Source: Salminus brasiliensis (lineage: Eukaryota; Chordata; Actinopteri; Characiformes; Bryconidae). Taken from it: a stretch of DNA of 64,000 nucleotides. The position numbers and the translations under genes were made by a program. The stretch spans positions 3,891,980-3,955,979 of the forward strand of contig NC_132888.1 of assembly GCF_030463535.1 (NCBI RefSeq). The letters run 5' to 3'. The notes below the pieces were generated by a model that was given only the letters and a program-made list of their open reading frames with translations, was not told the DNA's origin and searched no databases. This document shows positions 10,983-22,300 of the stretch, one piece after another (position 1 is the stretch's first letter; every line of letters begins with the position of its first letter).

Positions 10983-13900
10983 TAGACAGACAGATAGACG
11001 GATTTAAATTCATAAATAAGTAAGGAATATTTTTTATCAAAGTTTAATCAATAGGGGGGTTGTATGTTTTTTCCACCTTGGTGGACATCATGCATCAATG
11101 ATAATGAGAACTCACTGGGTAAAATAGCTTAAGGGACTCAATAGTATGTACCAGTATAGTATGTAACAGTAGTGTGTTGTATGAAGCGGAGAGGCTGTTG
11201 GTTTTCTCTTTTTCATTCCATGCTTCTTCAGTCCAGTCCTGCAGGATGGAGCAGTGCCATCAGCACCCAGCTGTGTGTCCGTCAAGAGTCATCACTCCAT
11301 GGATCATCCGATCAGCATCAAGTATGACCCTTATGTTCTGAACACGGGTTCTGAGGGGTTCTGTTTGGAGCTGTCAGGCTTTCGTAAAAAGGGATCTTTC
11401 ACTCAGGGAAATGTTGGTGATTCGGGCAAATCTGGTACACTAGCAAAACTTTTAATGTGATATAATTTTTATACATTAGACATATATAGCTATATATCAA
11501 TTCTGATTGTAAGATATATATAAAGGGTTGCTCAGTCCAGCAGGACAGTGTTCATGCCAATGTTCTTCATTTTTACAGAGCAGAAACTGCGTCTCCTGCA
11601 CCGAGTAGCTTGTCAATGAAAAGTAGTTCCTCCATGAAGCGTCTAATCACATTTCCAAGGGAAAACCCATCCATTCCCAGGTAGGACTGTCCTGTGTTCT
11701 GGTAGTATGGAGATGTAAAGCTGATGAAGACACCTAAATGCATAGTTTATGATAATCCACAATTAATTAATTAATAATTAATTTAACCATTACATATCAA
11801 ATCAAATCAAATCAGGTTTATTGTCACATTACATTAACACAGGTGTACAGGTGCAGCATCCCCCAGTGTAGAAACACACACCCACACATATATATATACA
11901 AAATACAAATACAGGATACACTATACACACACACTATATACACACTGTACATATACTATACATATACTACACACACAATACATCTACTATATACACTGTA
12001 CATACACTATACACACTATACATATACCATACTTATACTACATACACACTATACATATAGTATACACACACTATACATCTACTATGCACACACCATACAT
12101 ATACTATACATATACTACACACACTAGTCATATACTATTCACACTACACATATACAATACACACATTATACATATACTACACACACTATGCATATACTAT
12201 TCACACTACACATATACAATACACACACTATACATATACTATACACACGCTATACATATACAATATACACACTATACATATACTATACACACACTATACA
12301 TACACAATATACACACTATACATATACTATACACACACTATACATATACTATACACACACTATACATATACAATATACACACGCTATACATGTACAATAC
12401 ACACACTATACATATACTATACACACACTATACATATACAATATACACGCTATACATATACTATACACACACTATACATATACTATACACAGGCTATACA
12501 TATACAATATACACACTATACATATACTATACACACACTATACATATACTATACACACACTATACATATACTATACACACACTATACATATACTACACAC
12601 AAACACTATACATATACTATACACACTATACATATACTATTATATAAGTATATAATATGATATATATAATCATATAATATAATTATATATTAAGGTGAAT
12701 ACTGCAGCCTGTGGGACCGGCCTGGTGCATGCCTGCTTGAAGACAGAGCTGATGGGTTTACTTTTTCCCTCTTTACTTATTTAATAGCTTCCAGCAGAAT
12801 TACTACATCAAGCTTGTGTAACACAAAGCTTTTAAAAACCTTCCTTTCTCAAAACAGGAGAAATAAAACCTCTTGCAGGAAAACTTTGCGCTACGCCGCT
12901 GCCGGGGGACTGCCCCTATCATTGGTGAAATGAGGTCAACAGTGAGGGTGACCCTTATTTACAATGTAACCAAGCTGATTTGTAAAATATAGATAAGAAA
13001 AGAATTAGAAGAATTAGAATTAGAAAAATGCAAAAAACAAATAAGACAAAGTTTAAAAGTTAAATCCAAGGGTATTTAAAGCAAATCATAAAAGAATAAT
13101 ACAAATAATGAAAAGTCCAACAGCAAAAAAATGAGTGGAAATAGTTAAGCCATAGCTAAAATTAGAAGGATAAATAAAAAAGTAAAAAGTTAATGAAAGG
13201 TAAAAAAAAACGAACATTTTTGGAAAATCAAATAAATTTGGAAAATCAAATTTGCACGAAAATCAAATAAAACAGTTGCAAGCTGTGTGGAGGTGGTTAG
13301 AGACTAACAATTTAGAATGAGCTGAACTTTGAAGTTTCCTGTATTTGCTGATGAGCTGCAGCTAAAAGCAGATTTTCCTAGTTCAGTCAAAACGTAGTCT
13401 GTGTTGCGTAATCAGACCAAGTCCACCCTGCAAAAACTCATTTCATGACCTTTGAGAATTTTTGCCAACAACCCAAGCCCACGTTTGAACAACATTTGTC
13501 TGAAAATGATCCGAACTGTGAGTTTAGTGATCTGTCACACGTAGGGCTGGGCGATATGGTAAAAATACTATAATCACGATATTTAATGACTTTAAACACG
13601 ATATTTATCACCATACATTTAACTACAGACTAAAAACATCAGTATCAGATTCTTATAAACTATTATTCAGCTAACATCTGTTGCTCTTCATCTAATTAAC
13701 CCTTCAGTCTAATTACACTGTTAGTAATGAAACCTGCAGCTGATCAGTGTTTAATAAGCATGTTAAATGCTTAGGAAAGCTTATCATCATCACGATATTA
13801 AAATTTATCACGATACAATAAAATATCGTCATATTGCCCAGCTCTAGTCACATCCCAGCGGCAGGTGAAGACGTGTTACTCAGAGCTAATAGCTAATAGG

Positions 13901-16297
13901 GAACTAATGGACAATAAATCAAAGGGGTCAAGTGTAAGCCCCGCCCACAACCCACCAACCAACCCTTTTATAAAGTAAATAAAGTGATGTCGGGTCATCA
14001 GCCGGGTCACTTTTAGATGCATGTCTTTTGAACGAGAGTGATTGTTGACCTATAGGCTTCCATTACTTTTAATTACATTAGCTTCATAGCTAACAGTGCC
14101 AGACTGAAAAACAGCATTTCAGACACCTATCATTTGATGGATGACATGTATCCATGTTCCTGCAGTCCAGTCCAGCAGGACAGATCAGGCTCATCAGCGT
14201 CCAGCTGTGTGTCATTGAAGAGTCATCAGTCTATAGAGTGTCCAGTCTCATTAAAGGACAGAGCTTTCCCTGCTGGACACGAGTAAGGGGCAAACTTTAG
14301 GAACCGCTACTGTCTTTACAACTATGCATCAGTATTGTACCCATGTTCTAGCTAACAGTCAATCAAACTGTCCCAGAAACCACATAAACAAGTTTATTAG
14401 AGATGACTGAACACCAGTTTTCTATGTTCCTGCAGTCCAGTCCAGCTGGACAGATCAGGCTCGTTATTGCCCAGCAATGTGTCCGTCAAGAGTCATCATT
14501 CAATGGACCCTCCAATCACCATTAAGGATAAAGCGTTACCTTCCAGGTAAGAATTTTGTGTCATATAGACATACAGCTGCAGTTTCTTAGACCCAGTTAA
14601 GGCCTAAGTCTAGACTGAACAGGACGTACATGGTGACTCAGTACTGTCATTGCAGTTCAGTCCAAGACTAGGCTTAATCCAAATGGTTCTGGTTGCAGTA
14701 AACTGTATTTTTACTGTCATCTTCTCTTTCTTATGTGCGACCACTTGTATGCTATGCAGACAAAAGTATTGGGACACCTGCTCATTCATTATTTCTTGCA
14801 AAATCAAGGATATTAAAAAGAGGTTATCTTGCTTTTGTTGGAGTAACTTTCTATTTTTGATTGCATTCAGTGTCAAAAGTGTTAGTGAGGTCAGGATGTT
14901 GGATGATCACCACCACCACCACCCCACCGCATCCCTAGCCCCCCATTGCATCCCAAAAGTATTCAATGGAGCACCATCATCCATCATTCCAGAGAACACA
15001 GTTCTTCCACTGCTCCACAGCTCCTCAATGCTGGGGGGCTTTATACCCCTCTACTAGCCCACGCCTGGCGTTAGGCAGCATGGTGCCAATAGCTTCATGT
15101 TTATTGATATGCTCCAGAGAGTCCTATTCTGTTGGCAGTACTTCTCTACAGGGACTAGACAATCTGTGTCAGCAAGGAGAAGAGGTGTCCACAAACATTT
15201 GGACACATAGTGTATCTGTTGTATCCCTAGTTCAGCTGGGGGTCCAATCACACAATAGACATGTTGTTGTTTCTTTCGACTCTGCAGTCCTCTCCAGCAG
15301 GACAGATCAGTCCCATCAGCGCCCAGCTGTGCGTCTTTGAAGAGTCGTCACTCCATGGACCCTCCAAACACCTTCACGGCCAACCCCTTGCCTTCAGGAC
15401 GAGAGTAAGGGTGTTCCTCTTCAGTTATAAACACTGTGTAAAAATGTAGCATCAGTACCACCTTAAATTGGCACGTTTTACTGTTGTTTTACATAAGGCT
15501 GATTTCTTACCTTCCTCAGGGGGGCTAAGCTGAGACCTGAGAGGAAGGACAGAACACCAAAGACAATCAAGACTGGACATAGTGTGGATCAGAGTGTCTG
15601 TCTCGGTACTAGTGCCTTTCAAATGTAAGCTACTGACTGTATATCATTCAAGCCCTCAAAGCCCCTTATATACCCCCATTTCTCAGTCCAACTCTGTGAC
15701 GAACAGACATCACACCCACCTCCAACTCCACCCCATCACCCCGGGGGTCCGGCTTCACTTTCTATTTTTGATTGCATTCAGTGCTAAAAGTGTTAGTGAG
15801 GTCAGGATGTTGGATGATCACCACCCCACCTCATCATCTCCAATTCATGGTCATGTTTACCTGCTCCAGAGAGTTGTATTCTATTGGCAAACCTTCTCTA
15901 CAGGAACTAGACAAGCTGTATGTATGCTTTTGCACCCCTGTGTCAGCATCAAGTAGCTAAAAGCATCCATTAGAAGGGATGTCCACAAACATTTGGACAT
16001 GTAGTGTCTAATTATTGCCATCTTTGTCAGAAAAGAACAATAAAAGTGTAAGGGGTAGCTCTAGGGCAAGGCCTCCTCCTGCCACCAGGGGGAGGCCCCG
16101 AGTCACCCCAGCTAGTGATTGAGCCCAATTCCCTACACCTGGGCAGTAGGCTATATAGGCACACAGATCCAGTTGCCCCACTGCTGGATCTTTTGATTCT
16201 GGTGGTGTGTGTATCTGTGTGCCTGTGTAGATCTCGAGTGGAAGGCTGAGTGTGTGTCACTCCCCTTCGTGTGTTTCCCTCCCGAGTCTCTCTCCCG

Positions 16298-16328
<31 letters not shown>

Positions 16329-19300
16329 CGCGTAGCACGCATACACTCTTGTTACAGAGGAAGGCAGGTGTCTGTCTTCCCTGTAACTTCTCAGTTTTCT
16401 GGTTTCTTTTGGGAGATCCTTTTTGCTCTTCAGTTGTTTTTCCCTCTAGAGTTAAAGAGGTAGCCAGTTCTCCCCTGGCGTCCTTTGTTATTAAACCCAT
16501 CTCCTTTTAAGTTTCATTTGTTGGCCGTTTTCATAACTGCCGCTTTGGTGAAGCGGCAGAGCGTCAGTCTCGTGACGCGGCGGCCTGGGTTCGAGTCCCG
16601 AAAAATTTTACTTTTCATTTCCGGTTTACCTGCTCTAAGATTGAAAGACTCTGCACTTGGGCCCATTGGTCACGTGATCGTGGTAGCTCACTCAGTAGCG
16701 CGCCGGCCCTCCAACACGGCGGCCTGGGTTCAAACCCCGCTGTAAGTGAGCACCACATTAAAGAAAGATCCAGCCAAGACATGGACCCAGCAGAGATGTT
16801 CAATCTAGAGCAGGTAAAAGCCACTCTAGCTAATCAGGGGGTGACTGTGGGGAGGCATGAGCAGGCCCTGCAGCAAATTCTTTCTCAGCTGCAGGGTCTG
16901 ACAAATCTAGTAGCCCAGCACACTCCTGAACCTCCCCAGGAGGAGGCTGCCCCTGCCCAAGCAGCCATGATTCCTTATGCTGAGCCCCCTCTACCAGCCC
17001 CAGAGCGCTATGCTGGTGAACCAGGAGGATGTAGAGGGTTCCTCCTTCAGTGTTCACTGGCTTTCGAGCTGCAACCATCCCACTTTTCTTCTGAGCGTGC
17101 TAAGGTGGCATACATCATCTCTCTCCTCACCGGTAGGGCATTAGCCTGGGCCACCCCGGTGTGGGAGCACCAACCCCACGGCCCGGTTTGCGGCTGCGCT
17201 GTCACAGGCTTTCGACCTTCCGCTCCGTGGAGAAGAGGCAGGGTCCCGCCTCCTGCACCTGCGTCAGGGAAAAAGGTCGGTGGCTGAGTATGCCATCGAA
17301 TTCCACACGCTATCGACAGAGAGTGGATGGAATGCCAGCGCTCTCACCTCGGCTTTCCACCATGGTCTCGGTGAAGAGCTCAAGGATGAGCTGGCCTGCC
17401 GTGACCCTCCCACCTCCCTCGATCGACTCATTGAGCTGGCCCAACGGGTTGATAACCGTCTCGAGGAGAGGCGAAGGGCGCGGAGTGCCAAAGCCCCTCG
17501 AGCTTCTAATTAGAGGAGCCTCCCGATGGTGGTGTCCAGCCCATGCAGTTGGGGCACACTCGCCTGCCACGGCAGGAGCGTGAAGCCCGCATGCGTGAGG
17601 GCAGGTGCCTCTACTGTGGGGTCTCTGGGCATCTCCGTTCTGCTTGCCCCGAGCTCTCTGGAAAAGCCAAATGTCCGTCAGGGCAGGGGAGACCACTGAC
17701 TGACCTGACGCTTCTCCCTCGGGCCCAGGGGGTATTCCTCAATGCCACACTAGCGTCAGGGATGTTTGAGGTCCGCTTGCCTGCCTTCTTGGACTCTGGA
17801 GCAGCAGGGAACTTTCTGGATGCTGGCCTCGCCAGGAAGCTGGCCCTGCCGCTGGTCCCCTTAAGGGAGCCTATGCCCATAGCAGCTATAGATGGTCGGT
17901 CACTGGAGCCCGGGGTGGTGTCCCACCAAACCCCCCCTCTTATGCTGCGAGTCGGTCCTCACACCGAGCGGATAGTGTTTTTCATCATTAGTGCTCCCGA
18001 CTTGCAGTTGGTTCTGGGTTTCCCCTGGCTCCAGCGGCACAACCCCCATGTGGACTGGCTATCTCAGTCTGTCTTGGCATGGGGGCCAGCTTGTCAGTCC
18101 TCCTGCCTCAAGGCCCCAGGGGCTTCTGTGGCTACCGACACCGTTCCTGAAGGTTTTGACCCCTTGCAAGTGCCGAAAGAGTACTGGGACCTTCGGGAGG
18201 TGTTCAGCAAACGACAGGCCCAATTGCTGCCCCCCCACAGACCTTTTGACATTGCTATCAACCTCCTCCCTGGCACTACCCCCCTAGGGGTAGGCTGTTC
18301 TCGTTGTCGGCGCCAGAATGCCAGGCAATGGAGAACTATGTCCAGGAGGCCCTGGCTCTGGGGTTCATTCGGCCGTCCACTTCCCCAGCCGGAGCCGTCT
18401 TCTTCTTTGTGGGGAAGAAGGATGGGGGTTTGAGACCCTGTATTGACTACAGGGGTCTCAACAAAATCACCACCAAGGACCGCTACCCATTGCCCCTCAT
18501 GACCTCAGCCTTTGAGGCACTGCAGCAGGCCTCCATCTTCACCAAGCTGGACCTGCGCAGTGCCTACAACTTGGTTAGGGTCAAAGAGGGTGATGAGTGG
18601 AAGACGGCGTTTATCACTCCATCTGGGCACTACGAGTACCTCGTCATGCCATTCGGATTGATGAACGCACCCGCCCTCTTCCAGCGCTACATCAACGAGG
18701 TCCTCAGGGAGGCATTGGACAGGTACGTGTTCGTATACTTAGATGATATCCTCATCTATAGTAGGTCTGTAGACGAACACGTCACCCACGTCCGCCGGGT
18801 TCTCCAATTGCTCCTGGAGAACCACCTTTTTGTGAAAGTAGAGAAATCTCATTTCCATGCGCAGACAATCTCCTTTCTGGGCTTTGTTGTGTCCCACAAC
18901 ACCCTGCGCATGGACCCGGCCAAAATCAAGGCCGTGGACAACTGGCCGCGTCCAACCTCTTTGCGCCTAGTCCAACGCTTCCTTGGGTTCGCCAATTTCT
19001 TCCGGCGGTTTGTGAGGAATTTTGGCTCCGTGGCAGCCCCTTTGACCGCCTTAACAAGAAAAACATCGGGGAGGTTCGTCTGGTCCACGGAAGCCCAGGA
19101 GGCGTTCGACACGCTAAGGCGCCTGTTGACCACGGCCCCGGTTCTCCAATTGCCTGACCCAGAACTCCCGTTCCTTGTAGAGGTGGATGCCTCTGAGGTA
19201 GGCGTGGGGGCTGTCCTCTCCCAGCGGTCTGGTCCTGGCCAGAAGCTGCACCCCTGTGCCTACTTCTCTCACCGCCTCACCCCTGCGGAACGGAACTATG

Positions 19301-22300
19301 ATGTGGGTGACCGTGAACTGCTAGCAGTAAAGCTGGCGCTGGAGGAGTGGAGACACTGGCTTGAGGGAGCAAAACATCCCTTTCTGGTCTGGACGGACCA
19401 CAAGAATTTGGCCTACATCCAGCAGGCCAAACGTCTTAATCCGCGCCAGGCCAGGTGGGGATTGTTCTTCACTCGGTTTGATTTCATACTGTCATTCCGA
19501 CCGGGCTCGAAGAACACCAAGCCCGATGCTCTCTCTCGCCAGTGGGAGCCCCCTCCTCAATCAAACACACCCACGACAATAGTCCCCAAAACCCGGATCG
19601 TGGCGCCCGTCCGATGGGGACTGGAGGACGCAATCAAGCGGGCTCACCTTACTGAGCCTGATCCGGGTGGTGGCCCCCCGGATCGGCTTTATGTACCCGG
19701 GCCTGTAAGGGAACGGGTGCTTCAGTGGGGCCATGCGTCTTCCCAGGCAGCACACCCAGGGACTAAGCGCACGCTCGAGCTTCTGCGGCGGCGGTTTTGG
19801 TGGCCCCGCATGGAACTAGACGTACGAGCTCATGTGGCCTCATGTTTGGTGTGCTCCCAATGTAAAGACCCCAGAACCAGGCCCACTGGTCTACTACTTC
19901 CGTTGGCCGTCCCCTCACGTCCTTGGTCTCACCTGTCCCTTGACTTTATCACTGGGTTGCCCCGGTCACGTGGCAACACGGTGATTCTAGTCATTGTGGA
20001 CCGGTTCTCCAAGGCTGGCTGCTTTGTGGCTCTCCCGAAGCTGCCAACCGCTAAGGAGACGGCCGAGCTGGTGCTCAACCAGGTGGTCCGGGTTCACGGA
20101 CTCCCCTCCGACATCGTGTCAGACCGTGGGCCTCAATTTACCAGCCGGTTCTGGGGGGCCTTTTGTCGACTATTGGGGGCAGAGGTCAGCCTCTCATCTG
20201 GCTTTCACCCCCAGTCTAATGGCCAGACAGAGAGGGTCAATCAAGACCTGGAGCGCACCCTCCGCTGTCTGGCCTCCTCCTCCCCGTCTACCTGGTCTGA
20301 TCAACTCATTTGGGCGGAGTATGCACATAACACCCTCTGGCACTCATCCCTGGGAATGTCCCCCTTTGAGTGCCAGTATGGATATGCTCCGCCCATGTTC
20401 CCCGGACAGGAGACGGGGACGGGGGTTCGTTCGGCAGAACTGCTAGTCAGGCGCTGCCGTAAGACCTGGCAGAAGGCCCGCAAGTCCCTTCTGTCTGCGA
20501 AAGCTACTCAGAAACGCTACGCTGACAGGAGGCGGTTGCCAGCTCCCACTTATCGCCCTGGGCAACGGGTTTGGCTTTCAGCCAAGGATCTGCCCTTACG
20601 TGGTGCCCCTCACAAGCTGGCTCCTCGTTACACCGGGCCATTCAAGATCCTTCGGCGGGTCAATCCTGTTGCCTACCGCCTTGCCCTTCCCCCTTCAATG
20701 CATGTTAACCCCACCTTCTTCGGTCTTGTGTTCCGTGGGTTCCACCGATCCGCCGGGCCCGCGTACAGTTGGCGGTGCGCCAGCTTACACTGTCAAGCGC
20801 CTTCTGGACGTCCGGCGGGTCCGAGGCGGGCTCCAGTACCTTGTGGACTGGGAGGGTTATGGCCCGGAGAAGCGGTCCTGGGTGCCCTCCCGCCACATTC
20901 TGGATCCCGGGCTCGTCCGGGCATTTCGTCAGGACCGTGCAGCTGGGTTGGGGACGTCGGGTGCCGGTGGGGGGGTCCTGTAAGGGGTAGCTCTAGGGCA
21001 AGGCCTCCTCCTGCCACCAGGGGGAGGCCCCGAGTCACCCCAGCTAGTGATTGAGCCCAATTCCCTACACCTGGGCAGTAGGCTATATAGGCACACAGAT
21101 CCAGTTGCCCCACTGCTGGATCTTTTGATTCTGGTGGTGTGTGTATCTGTGTGCCTGTGTAGATCTCGAGTGGAAGGCTGAGTGTGTGTCACTCCCCTTC
21201 GTGTGTTTCCCTCCCGAGTCTCTCTCCCGGTGTCTGTGTGTGTGTGTGTGTGTGTGTGCGCGTAGCACGCATACACTAGTGTTACAGAGGAAGGCAGGAG
21301 TGTCTGTCTTCCCTGTAACTTCTCAGTTTTCTGGTTTCTTTTGGGAGATCCTTTTTGCTCTTCAGTTGTTTTTCCCTCTAGAGTTAAAGAGGTAGCCAGT
21401 TCTCCCCTGGCGTCCTTTGTTATTAAACCCATCTCCTTTTAAGTTTCATTTGTTGGCCGTTTTCATAACTGCCGCTTTGGTGAAGCGGCAGAGCGTCAGT
21501 CTCGTGACGCGGCGGCCTGGGTTCGAGTCCCGAAAAATTTTACTTTTCATTTCCGGTTTACCTGCTCTAAGATTGAAAGACTCTGCACTTGGGCCCATTG
21601 GTCACGTGATCGTGGTAGCTCACTCAGTAGCGCGCCGGCCCTCCAACACGGCGGCCTGGGTTCAAACCCCGCTGTAAGTGAGCACCACATTACAAAAAGG
21701 CAATCGGGTCGAAAATATTAGAGAGAAACCAGAAGTGACAAAGTATGAACCTCAAACTGAGCTGTAAAACGAGCCAATTGCAAAACCCCAAAACTGTTAC
21801 AACACAGTCTTGACAATTCAAGACCGCTAGCCAGCTAAAGGCTAAACACAGCACCTACTACAAAGAGGCAGACCAGAGAGAGTGAGGAAGCTAAAACCTG
21901 AGGTAAATCCTTCCCAAGGGGAGTGTGTTGCAGGCGGCTGGGTAGAGAGCGTGAGCCAGCCATGCGGTACCCAAGGTACCCCGTCCCGGCTACCAGAAAC
22001 TAAAGGAACTGAGAAAAGACCCAGTGAAATGTGTCATCTGTGGTAGTGAACACACACACACTAGATATCAAGGGTCAGTGAGCACATACACACCCAGAGT
22101 GGCGGGCAGCCAACTCCATCCAGCACCTAAGGAGCAGAGAGGGTTAAGGGCCTTGCTCAAAGGGCCCAACAGTGGCAGCTTGCCAAGCCCGGGTATTGAA
22201 CCCACAACCCTGTCATTAATAGCCTGGGGCTCTAACCGCTGAGCCACCATAAAATCATATCTAAGCATTTTTTTACCTCAATATAAATAATAGACTTATT

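Larger units (their letters stand above)
14882..15760 (+). repeat. segmental duplication, copy A
   Basis: This 879-bp segment matches 22460-23340 with about eight substitutions plus a CAC triplet and a single-C length difference (about 99% identity). It carries half of a MITE-1 and two NLR exons with their introns. Its tail (from 15757) joins straight into a second MITE-1 fragment at the same point, ACTTTCTATTTTTGATTGC, that also occurs at 14846, giving a local period of 911 bp. Confidence 0.9.
16047..21694 (+). mobile_element. Ty3/gypsy LTR retrotransposon, chromovirus type, frame-broken
   Basis: A 5.65-kb element with two 716-bp LTRs, a gag with CCHC knuckle, then protease, reverse transcriptase, RNase H, integrase and a C-terminal chromodomain. 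That domain order and the chromodomain place it among chromoviruses (Metaviridae). A purine-rich tract (GGTGGGGGGG) lies before the 3' LTR; no clear primer-binding site was recognised after the 5' LTR. The coding part changes frame near 17170, 17515, 18285 and 20730, so this copy should not make full-length proteins. It sits in an intron of the NLR gene, same strand, between the duplicated exon pairs. Confidence 0.95.

Noticed and set aside
11843..12655. Tyr-Thr-His-Ile open frames up to 187 codons
   Set aside because: Produced by a minisatellite with period near 18-20 bp; no domain or initiation context.
16485..16745. 86-codon frame in the LTR, identical in both LTRs
   Set aside because: It overlaps the tRNA-like blocks, lacks any domain, and is duplicated only because LTRs are.
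16540..16762. Functional tRNA genes in the LTRs
   Set aside because: A and B boxes are present, but the anticodon and acceptor stems do not pair well; kept as tRNA-like modules.
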